Shown here piece by piece: positions 52,201-64,000 of a stretch of 64,000 bases of DNA. Numbering within the stretch: the first letter of the stretch is position 1; every line of letters begins with the position of its first letter. The translations under genes and the position numbers were made by a program. This stretch comes from Eremophila alpestris peregrina. Taxonomy: Eukaryota; Chordata; Aves; Passeriformes; Alaudidae. The DNA is taken from contig WMCF01000003.1 in NCBI GenBank assembly GCA_009792885.1, positions 12,369,974-12,433,973 of the forward strand, in the 5' to 3' direction. The notes below the pieces were generated by a model that saw nothing but the letters and a program-made list of their open reading frames with translations, searched no databases and was not told the origin of the DNA.

Positions 52201-54775
52201 TTTCCTGGCATTTCTTTCAGTATCACCTTTGGTTCAGTGTTTGGCTTTCTAGAAAGGCATATCCAATTCTGTACAGTGGTTGCAGTGGTCTGCTAGGAAT
52301 GTGCTGGAGCCCAAACTGATGCATGTCTTAAAACTGTATTTTGAAGTGAAAATGATAGTTTTAATTCACTGCTACCCTGCCATGTGTGGCCAACAGACTG
52401 CACACTTGTGCACCTTTGGAACCAGAAAGTGCTTGAGTTAGGAGGATCAGGTGCTCCCACTGCTGGCTCTGGTTAGCACAAAGCAGAGAGGAAACCCAAG
52501 AAATTCACTCCTGATTGCAGCTATTGTTGAGCTCTGAGTGCCTGTCTCTGCTAATCCTGCTGCTGTGATTACAGTGTTTGCCCCTACAAATATTTTTGGA
52601 TCAGCAAAGTTACCTCTGTGGTAGTTTAGGGTAAACTCACCCTGTTGGCTCACTTCTCTTGGACTCATTATAACAGTCACAGTCTTTTGTTTGATGGGGT
52701 TTTTTGTTCTTTTTTTTTCTGTGCAACAATATAAGACTCCTGACAGAGTTTGTGCTGCATGCTGTCTCCCTGTGGAGTTTCTTTGCTCTTGAAGGTCATA
52801 CATTCAAATAGTTCAACTGTATTTTGTTGTAGGGTATGAATACTTTTGTTTGGATTATGAATTAATGTGTGTTTCAAGACTCAATAAATGTAATGAGATG
52901 TTTCAGGCTATACATTTCTCCCTACCTAGAGAGGTAAGGAAGTTCAGACTGAGCTCCTCTAATGGACAACATTAAAATGTGAGGTCTAGAAGATAAGGAC
53001 AGCCACTCTTGATTAAATATGCATTGGTCATTGTAGGATACAAGAGATCAGTTATGGAAAAGATACATACTGGGTTCATTCATATGGTTTCTGCTTATGC
53101 AGAATGATAATTCGGAATTATAAAGGTTAATTGTGTGTGGCTTTAGTTTTCATTATTTCAGTGCAATCACATGTTGATCAGTACCGCTTCAATAAAAACA
53201 TTTTAAAGAAAACAGTGCATGCAGTAGAGATGATGAATGGAGACACAAATAAAGTCCTGCATGATTTCAAGTTTTAAGTGATTTATCTTGCTAAAGGCTG
53301 CATACTTAGTGCAGCTAACCACTTTGGTTAGATTGATACAGTTGTTGTTTTAGAGCTTGTCCAAATAGCCTTTTATGTTGCAATCAAGTAATAGATGCAA
53401 GATTGACAAGTTACAAAGAAAAGGAGTTTTCAGTCAACAAACAGACTAAAATCCATTATTGTGGTGTGTACACTGTGTCCTGGACCTGTAAACACATCTT
53501 CATTGATCCCATAGAAAGATAGAAATATCTCCTCTTGTATAGTTCAATCAAGACCCTTTTCACAGAGGCAAAGTGCAAACAATATTGAAAAAGCAGAAAA
53601 AGACTGACATTACAGTCAAACAGTAAATAATGGCTGTGCTCAGGAAGCCTATCTATAACATTTCAAACTGCTGTCAGCTCAGATGAAATGTATAACCTCT
53701 CTATTACAACCTTAAGAAAGATCAAAACACAGGTACTGTACATTCCCTTTACTGTCATACCCTTTTTACCAACTGACTAAATCAATAGGAAAAATAATCA
53801 TTTTTTCTAGTTTTGCATGTTTGTGGGGTATCTAAGATATAAAAACCATTGGGAAAAAGACTTGCTTGCTGAATTTTTCTTTAATTGTAGTGCTTGACAA
53901 AAAATATTGAAGCTTTTTCAGCTCCGTTTCATGTAGTTTAGCAAAGGCATATGACAGATGACCCGATAAGAAATTGTTCTTTTTATTGTTTTGTTTAATA
54001 TATTTTATCATCTACATTAAGCCTATATTTAAAATTATATGTATAGTTAGAATCTAATTATATCATTAACACAAGGCATATTCTATTACTTTGCTTTTTT
54101 TTTTCTGGTCTAGAAACCACACACAGTGAGTTCACAGCAAGTGCACTGCCCTGGCAAAGGACTAGTTTAGCCACACCTCTCACTCCACATCCCCAAATCC
54201 CATTTAAATCCCTATTTGAACCTTAAGTGGAATTGAAATCTAGCATAAGCTTTGGTGTCTCTCAACAGTGGCAGTGAATTTTACACATATTGCACCAGGT
54301 GGTGCTCATAACTGTAAGGTTCTGCCCACGGATTAAACATAGTCTATAAAAAGATTAATTTGCTATTTAAAGTTAATATTGCACATCTTGAACTATAATC
54401 TAGACAGTATGAAGCTGGTCCTCACTTTCTTGAGCACTGAAAAGGGCCCTTTATGTAATGAATAATTACAGCTGCTGGCTAAGGTCACTGGAAATCTGTC
54501 CTACAGGAAACTTGTGCAAATGCATGGAATTATGATATCTTTTGGAAATATTCTTTTATGAATTGGATTGGAGGGCAAGAGCCATTGCTGGCTGACATCT
54601 TAGGGGGTACTGGAGGAGACTGTGATTACTGTGCCTGATTAATCTACTTCTGTAGAGGGATTGCAGGCACCTTTTCTTCAAAGATCATGGTAAAAATTTG
54701 TTTGGTAATATTCTGTAAGGAGGTAATAATAGCATTTGCTTGGGCCAAGTAGTCTAAAGCCTCTTGGCAGGTGTT
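46297..54775. other. Non-coding AT-rich DNA
   Basis: No gene is seen. A 14-bp perfect palindrome GTAAGCGCGCTTAC lies at 46452-46465. Frames include 52447-52803 (118 codons minus) and 50685-51008 (107 codons plus), neither with a domain or splice support. A short palindrome-like relic at 50241-50275 resembles pieces at 55.16 and 59.37 kb in style. Confidence 0.65.
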
Positions 54776-55010
54776 ACAGAATCACAGGGTGCTTGAGTTT
54801 GGAAGGGACTTCTGGAGGTCACTTATAGTTTAGCCTCCCAGCCCAGGCAGGGTCACCTAGAGCTGGACCAGGACCATGTCCAAATGGCTTTTGAATATCT
54901 CCAAGATCATAGGCACCCTCAAAACAAAAAAGTGTTTCCTGATGTTTAGGAGGACCATCTTGTATTTCTGTTTTTGTCCATTGCTCTGGTCCTGTCACCA
55001 GTCATTCTAA
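54776..55010 (-). mobile_element. CR1 LINE 3'-end fragment with deletion
   Basis: In reverse complement this is a CR1 3' end: the family's 'AGTGACAGGACxAGAGGCAA' area (worn, near 54990), then the GAGGAxAAACTT region, then the 'GGAGATATTCAAAA' piece (near 54890-54905), the AGGTGACCCTGCCTGGGC box (54843-54860), a GTCCCTTCCAA-type block (54800-54810) and a GTGATTCTGT tail at 54776-54787. The part of the family between the 'GGAGATATTCAAAA' piece and the 'GAGGGTG' piece is missing (junction near 54908), so an internal stretch of some 50 bases has been deleted. Confidence 0.88.
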
Positions 55011-55160
55011 GTTTTCATTATCCTTTATTATATTGCTGTTTGCTTTCTACCTAGGAACAGTAAGTAGGGGGTATCTTACAAGATAAGTCCCTTTTTTATT
55101 AATTCCTTTTTATTTCACAATCTAAGTGATGCAACTGTTGAAGGAAATTTCAAATTAACA

Positions 55161-55210
55161 TTGGGGTGAAATCCTGGCTACATTGACATTGAGGCTGCAG
55201 CCAGGCTGAA
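55161..55210. repeat. Possible palindromic MITE-like relic
   Basis: TTGGGGTGAAATCCTGGC followed by ATTGACATTGAGG and CCAGGCT resembles half of a common amniote palindromic repeat: the GGGGTGAAATCCTGGCC arm, then the 'ATTGACTTCAATGG' centre. The second arm is largely gone. Identification is by pattern memory only. Confidence 0.35.
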
Positions 55211-58200
55211 AACCTTTGAATCACCAGATCCTTCCTGCTTATCATTTGTTCAACAATATCTGACTTCCTCACAGGACAGGGGATACTGTGACCCTAGATT
55301 AAATTTTTACTATATCCAAATATTTAAAGTCCTTCCAATAGAGCAAAAGGCAATACTTATTTTGTATTATTATTGTAAATGAAAGATAAAAGAAATAACA
55401 GTATTTTCATTATGAGAATTTGTTGGGAAAAAATTACAGGAAAATGATAGTGTACTTTACATATTGCAGCTGTTTAAAGTGAAGGAGGGTGAGAGTGAGA
55501 AATTTGCCATTAAACAGCAGAAAGCTGAATGAATTAATGAGTGGATGATTAAATAACAACATCAGGAATCTTGAGCAAAAATATGGGTGGATTCCTTACC
55601 AGGCATTGAATGAATTATTAGATGTGGTTGTATGGCCTGTTCCAAGAAATCAGAGCAGGCTGCACTTAAAGATTGTGTGTGTAATTAAGCCTGAACTTTG
55701 CACTAAAGTTTCCTGTTTCCTGTTTATTTGTGGGCTCACTCTTCTGTTTGTTAGTAACCCTGATTTTTAAATTTATTCATTTTCTCCAGCACCTCTCTAC
55801 TGAAGGCAGTTCAGATGAAGGGGAATTTCCATTAAGTATAATTTCTGCAGTAGCTTGCACAGTAAAGCTCTGGCTGTTAAATTAAGGGAGCTAATAGATC
55901 CTGGCAACATTTACCAAAAACTTTTATGTGAAAATTGAGGTTATTAATAGCTTGGAGCCTTAAAATAGACTTTGGGGGGAAAAAAAGATTTGCAAGGTTA
56001 GGACAACTCTCAATGTAGCAAACACTTTCCTGCTTATTGTATGATATCTCTGGTAGATGTAAGACCTAAATTGAAGACCGTCTTGATTAGTTTGCCTAGG
56101 TTGTCTATGTTCCATATAGGTGCTGCAGTAAAATGAATCTTTAATTTTTTAAAAACTGAGATAATTGGCAAGGTTTTGTACTGTTCAGATATACATCAGG
56201 ATAGTTAAAGAACTTACCTAGAAAATGGGACCCTAAGATTAACTGAAGGCTTGAACCAATTACTCCCATACCTTCATGGATGTAATGGACACTGATATTT
56301 GGAACTTAAAGATCTTTCCCTCATTGTTTTTGTTTCTTTTTGGTTTTGCCTTTATTTCCACAAAAATCCTTCAAAATTGTTGCTTTCTTCTTGTAGTATA
56401 ATAGTGTGGAAGGACAACTGTTAAAACATGAAAAAAATATCTGTGCAAATCCAGTTAAGAACTATGGGGTCTAGAACTGGTATGTAATTTTGAGAGTCAT
56501 GTTCTGTTTGCTTATTTTTTGCCTTATCCTTCCATAAAAATAAACCAGAGAGAAGACTTTTCAGCCATGACTGAACATTGGATTAAAATGTCTAGAACAG
56601 AAGTGATGGAAATGCTAACTTGATATTTAAGATAAAAACAGCTTTAGTTAGCAAGACTTGACCTCCAAAGTGTCAGATGCTAATTTTGTGCCCTAAAATA
56701 TTTCATGTAAAATTCTGAAATCCAAATTTTGAATCAGTATCTGCTTGTTTTACAGTTGCATTATTCTTCGTTCATGGTAAGTCTGCTGTTGTAGGACATG
56801 CCAGGGTTACATTGAAAAAAAATCCTGATTGAGGCCTAATATCTGTTCAGCAGCAATGTCCTTTATGTTTTAGTTAAGATAATCTTATTAGAAACTGCTC
56901 ATTTTTCAATTTCTTTACTTGTCCATTAAAATTAACTCTGTGGTGGAATTAATTTGGTTTTGTAGCACTTATTGAAAAACACCGGTTTACCATTTTGGAT
57001 TCTAAAGTGGAAGAGACTGTTCTTAGTTATTTGCTTTTCTTTTTCTGCTAAGTAAATATGCTGTGTTAGAACATCTTAATCTGTTTTCATTTTATACTCA
57101 GTGTTTAGCATCCTCCTATGTCCTTTATTTAGGCTGTTTCTCAGAAAGAACTCTACAGATACCCGTTCTAGAAAGGCAAGAGTGTACCAAAGACAGTCTG
57201 TCTATCATCAGGATATAGAAAATTTATGTAATGTTTGATTCTGTCTCCTCTAGATAGGTGCCCAGGCCTCCAATTTCAAAAAAGTAATCAGGAATTGTTT
57301 TTCCTTTAAAAATAACAAGACTGGAGGAGTAGGCACTTCTTAAAGCAGCAGTGTGGGGAAAACAACATGTGCAGGGAGTAGTGAATGTCTTGATTCAGTT
57401 TCTTCACCTGACACTATTTACAATCAAGAACCAACAGGTTACTCAGGAGGAGATGGTTGCTGAAAGTCAGGGGAGATACTTCAGTTGATATCAGTGGGAT
57501 TTATATCTAGGATCTAAAGAAACTATTCCACACCCCAGCTGCCCTGAATGAAGAACAGCTTCCGAGCACTCAATATTTATCAGTCCTGCCCATACCCCAC
57601 CAAAGTCAGTTCCTCAAGTAAAATGCTTAATGGTCTGGCAGTGAAACATTAAAAGGAAAAGTTATCAAATAAGGTATTTTCCCATCTGTAATGAGGGTAT
57701 CTGGGATTATTAGTGCAATGCCTTTGGACTATATTGAAAAAGAATAAAAATTAAGTTGGTGAAATTAGTTGATGTTTCTTGAGAAACAGTTGTTTTTCAG
57801 GCACTTATAGACAGCTTTCCAATGAAACACCAAGAAAACCAGTGCAAAGCAGTGATTCGGACACTGGATTTTTTTTCCAACTGGTTGTTGCCTTTGTGCT
57901 CAGGAAATATTATTTTTCTAAAATAATGTTGAATATGAACAATTTGAGAATATGTGTTTCCATAGATTGTGTGTATAATACACACCCCAGATAACTGTTA
58001 AGCAGTCAGTTGATGCACTAAGTGTAGAAACTCTTATCCCAGGATACCTCTAAAGTAAATGAAGGCAGCAGGCACCCCAAAGTGTAATTCCATTATTCTG
58101 AGATCTGAACTGCCTTTTGGCAGTGCCTCTCAATCTTCATTGACAGTATAGAGAGCCTCAGGACAAATGTACATCTAAATCCATCCACCCAACTTAGGTG

Positions 58201-59370
58201 CTCCAGTTAAACACTGAATGTTAAGTGGCATAAACCTGAGCACAGTGAATTGTGTAAATTCTCACTGATATTTAATTCAGTCCTGTCACAGACCAAGGTC
58301 ATTATAATAATAAAAGTGAATTACAGTCATTTTTCCATAGACACCCATATCTGATAGCCTCAAGCAGTGCTACATATAATAATTAAACAGATACTAACCA
58401 AAATAGCATATTCAGTTGGAAAAACAAGCAATGCAATATATGAATATTGCATATATATTGTTGCTGGCATCAAATTTTATGTGCATATTTATTTTTTAAT
58501 TAGGGGAACAAGAAATACATACCATTTTTAACATGAAGGGGATCTTTCTTGTATTATTTCTGGCCTTTTAACATATTATATTCTAAAATCAGATAATAGA
58601 AATTACTTCTAGCTCTTTTTCCTATTTTCTGTAATGATTTGTTTTTAATCAGCTAACAATAAACCTTCCTATATCTCAGCTTTTATTCAGTTTTCTTCAG
58701 TAGCCTGTTCTTTATTGTTGTGTGACATAAGCCTAGATAATGGATTTAGGATTTTAGCACTGGACCAGTGTTGTAAAATGCACATTCAGCCTCTGGGAGA
58801 GACACTAACTTAAAATAATTGATAAACCATCTCTGCTGGGTGATCCTTGTTTGAGGTACACTCACTGCTGTGTTCTCACAGAAAGGGTGGATAGCTATGA
58901 AACAAAGTCTTTGAAAAATTGCCTGGATTTCATATGACACCCTAGAACAATATGACTTCCAATAGCTGGTTGTGCAGTAAGAATTTTGTAGCTTACTTTC
59001 TGTAAAAAATATCAATCATTTGTGATTGAAAAATGAATCTGTAAAGTTAACCTACTCTGTCAAATTTGATTTATTCAGAGGTAAACAACATTCCAAGAGG
59101 ATTTAGTGAGCCTGTGTTTGGCAAAGGGGTATGTTCAGGTTGTGGCACTACATAGATTGAATGTCCAAACATTTAAAAACTCTTTTATCACTGGCCTGAA
59201 TACAAAAACGACAGCCTTCATTTGGTGACCTTAGAATGTCCCTGCTATTTGTTATGGGCTTTCTGTATTTAGTTTAACCTTCCATCATGTTGGGGTTAAA
59301 TAAATGACAAGTTGTTATTTTTCTGATTTTTAGATTAATATTGAGCCATTAAGCTATAAACATATTGAGC

Positions 59371-59445
59371 AAGATCCCAAGCCAGTGTAAATCAGTGTAG
59401 CTTCATTGTTTCCAGTGGAGCTTTGCTGAATTGCATCAGCTGAAG
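59371..59445. repeat. Possible palindromic MITE-like relic
   Basis: CCAGTGTAAATCAGTGTAGC, then TCCAGTGGAGCTTTG, then a CATCAGCTGAAGAGC-like end follows the order of an amniote repeat. That repeat has the form 'CAGTGTAAATC...AACTCCATTGAAGTCAATGGAG...'. It is worn and its limits are unclear. Confidence 0.35.
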
Positions 59446-61297
59446 AGCTATGCTGTTATTTGGAAAAGTGCTGTATCTTGCTTTCATACACAGCTTTTGG
59501 CTGGAATGTTTAATCTGTAAATCAAAATATTGTCACTCTATTTCTTATTCTAAGCTCTGCCTGCTCATTCAAACATGTCTTTAGTCTTGCTTACAGCTGT
59601 TCTCCTCTTCTCCTTTCTTTCACTTCTGAATATTTGGAAACCAAATAATAATCCAGGTAATGTACTGATATTTTTGAACATCAAAATTATGGAGTGGTAC
59701 CTCTATATCTGCTCTTATAAACATGGACCACATTTAAAGAAAAAAAAAAACAAAAAACAAACCAAGGCCTGAGCTTAATTTCCCCACTATATTTACAATT
59801 GAAATGACCATAAGCATGCATGCAAATTGAGTGTCTGAATGCAAAACCAGTGAGAGGGGTGCCTGCCTAAAACAGACAGATGGTAATTACATGCAGAAAT
59901 GTCACAGAGCAATTGCACACAGACCTGTAGCCTCCATTTCAGCTGCATTTAGCCTTTGAACTCCTTCTCTTTTTTTGCAGGCCACAGCACACCCTTATGA
60001 TATAACGTCTTGTCTTCAGGAAAACAAGCAGACACGCAGATTCTGTATTCTTTCATAGTTTGTTTATATTTGCGACAGACAGGTGGTTGCTGTTACTGCC
60101 GGGAGAAAAGTAGCAAAATAATTTACATACAGATACACTTTTCCAAATCTCTAGCTCAATGTGTTGCTGTGTTCAGTATCTCCAAGCTTTTAGGTACTGT
60201 TTCCAATTAACCTAGTGTAGCCTCAGCTCACACAGAACCCTTTATACTCCAGTTGTAGAAAACTGTATGCCTGGCCTGCTGCTCTGAAACGACAGCACTT
60301 GAGTCTTTGCCCTTTTGGTTTAGGGAGTTGTGGAAGTGGGGTGTTTTTATCCGACAAGTGGCAGTGATCTGTGGTTGTACTAGTATAAAAGTAGTACAAA
60401 AAATTACATTGCATAAAAATAAAATGGTGTTTGAAAAAACAGATAAGGAAATATGTCAATGATTGTATAAATTTCTTTTTTTTCCCTTCATGTAATTAAC
60501 ATCAAACTAGAAAGAGAGCAAGTTAAATTATTGTGTTTCTGTTGATTTTTAAATGTTTTTACGATTGTATTACAATATTTTTGATAAATGATGCAGGTTT
60601 ATGTTAATTTTTTCAGATTTATAAGTCTGTCTTAATATATAAACCAAATTTTCCTCACAAAGAAACAAGTTACACGCTTCTGGTTTACTTTATTCTCTCC
60701 TTCCTTCCTTAATTGCAGTACAAAACACAGCCTGAGTTCCTTTTTTGATACTGTATATGAATAATGTCTAATATAAATCTAAACCTAAATCTAAAAGGAA
60801 ATATTTATTGCCTGCATAACCAGATTTTTTTTTATGCTAAAGCCTTTCCCAATTTAAATACAACTCTAAAATTTACTTGTTTTAAGGAAACTGGTGGGCA
60901 TGGCTTTAGCACATGTATATGGCAGAACAAATACTACATACTTTTGAGTATGTTTCTGTGAATTTCAAAGAGTGCAGGAAATAGATGGGTGCTTATGCTT
61001 GCTTGTAGAATAATAAATATAAAAATCACACATTTATGAACCTTCTTACTTCTACAGCCTTTTTCCGAGACGATCTGGTTGTACATCTGCTCAAACCCTG
61101 TTCAAAAAGGAATCTGAGACACTATATGGTTTACGTCGTCATCCAATAATGTGACAGTTCTTGGTCTGTGGACCTGCTGGAAAGGCTCCTTTTAGAAGTT
61201 AATTCCAATTAGAAGCAGGTGCCAGACATTTCTGTGCCACCTGCCTGGTTCTCTGTGTGACACACAAACTTACCTTTCTGATTTCCCAGTCAATACA

Positions 61298-61329
61298 TTT
61301 ATTTCATTTATTTTATTTTATTTATTTTT
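61298..61329. repeat. ATTT/ATTTT low-complexity run
   Basis: Imperfect tandem ATTT and ATTTT units over about 32 bases, with no other feature attached. Confidence 0.85.
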
Positions 61330-61589
61330 CATCTGGTCTAAATACTCCACTCCTAGGCTGCCTACTTTGCAGCATGGTGGACAGCACTCAATAGTCATTA
61401 CTGTGCTCGTAAACCCCCCAGGCCACTACAACACTTCAGAGAAAGAAAAATGTTTTTTGAGGCCTGCTAATGGTGACCTCCAGTCCCATTCAGCCACTGT
61501 TCTCCAGCAGACAGTGATTTTCTTGTTATGAATATTCATTTCTTGTTCTTCAGTGTATAAGTTTGCATTTCGTTATGCTGACAATTTGC

Positions 61590-61760
61590 ACGGATGGACC
61601 CAGCACACTGTGTCATCTCCACTGCTCATCGTGGCTTTCCTGATCTCTGTGTTACCTGCCACTTTTATCAACCTTGATAGTTTATTTACTGCCATATGGT
61701 GGATGCAAATTTTAAATAGGGTCAAGTCCAGTGTCAGTTTCACATGCTAGACACACCCTC
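61590..61760 (-). mobile_element. Probable LINE RT relic
   Basis: On the minus strand 61600-61620 reads GDDTVCW, like the 'ADDTKL' motif C of LINE reverse transcriptases with both aspartates kept. Higher up, around 61705-61740, the minus strand reads TLDLTLFKICI, like 'SVLGPVLFNIFI' of motif B. Both are in the right order for a CR1-type element, but the spacing (about 40 residues) is longer than usual and the rest is unreadable. It could be a chance resemblance. Confidence 0.4.
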
Positions 61761-62205
61761 TTTTTCTGTTAATTCTTTGCTGGAAACCACCAGTGGGACC
61801 TGTCTGCTGGTCACTTACTAGTCCACTTAACCACATAGCTTAAACTTTACTGTTTACTGGACAAAGCTGTTCAGTGGAGAACGTTCATTTGGTTTTATAT
61901 CTATATCATCTATATATCTATATCTATACCTATCTATCAGCAATGTAATATCTTTCATGTTTGTAACAGTTGTGTAAATATCTCAAGCCTTGTTTCCTTT
62001 CGAAAACAGATTTTTCTGAATTTTTACCTGTGTCCTCTGCTAATCACTTCAGAAAACAGTTTCTGATTTCCTCTGAATTTTATACACAATATGTATTGGA
62101 TAGGGTACCAAGTAAAATAATTAAATCTATTGGAGGTCTTAAGTGAAGAAGAAGGATTCTCTGATAATCCACATTTTAAAAGACACCAGAAAGCTCATCT
62201 GGGAG

Positions 62206-62255
62206 AGATACTCATTTACTGATCCCAGTGAGATGCTCATTTACTGATCCCAGTG
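62206..62255. repeat. 25-bp tandem duplication
   Basis: 62206-62230 and 62231-62255 are direct repeats that match at 24 of 25 bases (AGATACTC against AGATGCTC, then the same TCATTTACTGATCCCAGTG core). The single difference suggests a fairly recent duplication. Confidence 0.95.
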
Positions 62256-63075
62256 CAGCTGAGGTTTGCACTTTTGTTGATAGTATAGTCAACAATAGAG
62301 AAATCCAGGGAAAAGCGAGTTTCATTGCTTCAGATGATGAAGAGTTGAATGAGATTTTTGCCACTATTCACAAATTTAAAAAATAAGGACATTTGATAAA
62401 TCATTGTTTGGAATACCCCAGAGAGAAGGTAAAGCAAGTGCTGATCTAGGAATGAAGAGTTCTGCAGAAAAATTTTTTCAAGTCAGTCTGGGAAGGAGAG
62501 ACGGTTTGCCCACACTTGGCCCACACTTGACAGACTTAACAGATTTTTTGGCAAAGATATGGGTGGATCCATAGACAAGGGAATAACCTTATCTATGACA
62601 AATATAACCCTATTCAACTTATGCAGTCTCTAACTACTGTGGTTGATGTTGCAAGCAGGATGCTTCTTTTAGTGCACTGTGAGTGCTATAAAGACTGAAA
62701 TACAGTGAAAAAATCTGCAAATTTCACAGTAGACAGAAAATTATTTTGCCTATAAACCAGATCAGGCCAACTAAAAGAACTGCTCCATATTTGAGGGAAA
62801 AATTAATTAAGAACTGGTGAATAATTGTGCCTAAAGAGACTCAATTGGCTAAAAGTAAAAGAAAACTGGTTCATTTGAGAGTGCTGTTGCTTAGTTGCTG
62901 ACTGTATCTACAAAAACACTGTAAGAACCAGAAATGGAATTCAGGTTTCAGTATAAGAAAAAACTACAAACTGATATCCAGAGTCCAGTTATCTAAAATA
63001 CAGCTACTACATTGTTTGGTATTACTGAGTTGTTGTTAAAGTTTAGATCATTTATAGTTAGGTTTATTACATAAT

Positions 63076-63212
63076 CTGGAAATGTTCAAGGCAAGGTTGG
63101 ATGGGGCTCTGAGCCCCCTGCCCAGTGAAAGGTACCCCTCCCCATGGCAGGGTGTTGAAACAAGATTAAAGTCTCTTGCAACTTAAACCATATTACAATT
63201 TCATTATTCTAT
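63076..63212 (+). mobile_element. CR1 LINE 3'-end fragment
   Basis: On the plus strand the order is TGGAAATGTTCAAGGCAAGG, TTGGATGGGGCTCTGAG, CCCCATGGCAGGGTGTTGAA, then a worn AGATTAAAGTCTCTTGCAAC and a TCATTATTCTATAT tail. This is the standard avian CR1 3' end and confirms the direction. It is 5'-truncated. The tail is more decayed than the front part. Confidence 0.9.
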
Positions 63213-64000
63213 ATGTGTGTGTACAATGGGTTTGTTGTTTTCAACCCAGTCCCTCATGGACAGTAATCTACATCACAAGACCACCACATATAATTCATCT
63301 AATTAACAGTCTTTCATCAAAGGAGTTTGACTCAGACTGGATCTATAGCAGCAAAGGAGCTGAACTGCTTTCGCATCATCCCATTGCTGCTTTTTTAAAG
63401 TGTGGTATATCCTGATTGATGTTGAGGTCACTGACAGGGCAGAGTAAGTGCTATTTCTCTGAGTTTGTCCATTTCCCCTTTCTCAGGTTTAATACTCGAT
63501 GTGCAACCTTCCACCCTTACAGACTCTGTCAATGCATAGACATTGCATGTGTTGAAAAATACAAAATATTTTTTTCTGATTATTATGAGTAACAATGAAG
63601 TTTCACTCTCTGCATTGCAGTTGTAAAGCAGGAGTAGAATGCTGACTGGTACCCAAAGGCTGTGGGTTTTATAATTAATAGAATCAGTCAATGAACAAAA
63701 TCCTCATCTTTCACTATTTAGTTTTCATTCACAGTATCACTGTAGATGTAGGAATGCATAAAGTGCAATAACAGTGCCAAACATTGACAGACCAGTATGT
63801 CATATGCTGTACAAGATGGTTGCTACTGGATATGTCAGGTCTCAATCTCCCTGCTTCACACTTTCTTCATCATCTCATCTTGCAGACTGTAAACAGAACT
63901 CCAGAGTGTCCTTGCCTGCTTCATATGTCTGGTGGAGGATGTGATGCTGGACAGGAGAGAGCACATGGTCAGTGTTTTACACCAGGCCTGTTTATCTTAG
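63213..64000. other. Non-coding DNA to the window end
   Basis: No gene, repeat family or structured element was recognised. Short frames at 63176-63415 plus and 63428-63691 minus have no domain; the first begins inside the CR1 tail. Confidence 0.6.

Larger units (their letters stand above)
55011..63075. other. Non-coding AT-rich DNA with old repeat pieces
   Basis: No gene can be supported. Pieces at 55161-55210 and 59371-59445 resemble short palindromic, MITE-like amniote repeats. A LINE relic is likely at 61590-61760. A low-complexity ATTT run lies at 61298-61329, a TCTATA-rich run at about 61895-61937, and a 25-bp tandem duplication at 62206-62255. Exon-like candidates at 59575-60000 and 61058-61149 are listed under findings. 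Confidence 0.6.

Noticed and set aside
52447..52803. 118-codon minus-strand frame
   Set aside because: No domain or signal, and it includes low-complexity Lys/Thr-rich parts arising from T-rich DNA.
58431..58452. 9-bp AT-rich inverted repeat
   Set aside because: Expected by chance in AT-rich DNA of this length.

Overview
This 64 kb window looks like nuclear DNA from a bird: an AT-rich, gene-free stretch such as a gene desert or a very long intron. Three short CR1 retrotransposon 3' ends of the avian type carry the assignment. They are supported by a nearly complete copy of a roughly 1 kb LTR that I recognise from avian endogenous retroviruses, and by old LINE and MIR-like relics of the kind spread through amniote genomes. 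The species cannot be told from the sequence.

No protein-coding gene can be supported. The longest open frame is about 175 codons and sits in AT-rich DNA with no recognisable domain. The other long frames lie in repeats or GC-richer patches, or are too short to matter. No tRNA, rRNA, snRNA, CRISPR array or bacterial-type operon was seen. A few segments combine a good splice-site-like sequence with retained CpG or an open frame (41.2-41.6 kb, 59.6-60.1 kb, 61.06-61.15 kb). They are given as candidates only.

Layout: 1-10.6 kb is unique non-coding DNA with one perfect 14-bp hairpin. At 10.6-10.9 kb lie a (TTCTC)19 array and a CR1 tail. A GC-richer patch covers 11.4-11.9 kb. At 14.0-15.2 kb is a long minus-strand CR1-type LINE relic in which several reverse-transcriptase blocks can still be read. 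At 22.1-23.2 kb is a solitary endogenous-retrovirus LTR on the plus strand. At 29.2-30.1 kb is a second minus-strand CR1-type relic that keeps its 3' tail. At 31.0-31.25 kb is a three-copy, 80-bp tandem repeat. At 38.75 kb a 21-N gap breaks a poly-T run. At 45.5 and 46.2 kb are two MIR-like SINE relics in opposite orientation. At 54.8 kb is a CR1 fragment with an internal deletion. At 61.6 kb is a probable short LINE relic, and at 63.1 kb a CR1 3' end on the plus strand.

There are no genes working together here. The content is transposon history plus possible regulatory DNA. I found no convincing new system. The least explained signals are the tandem repeat at 31 kb, a 32-bp sequence shared between 17.46 and 20.63 kb, the perfect hairpins, and the CpG-bearing exon-like segment at 61.06 kb.
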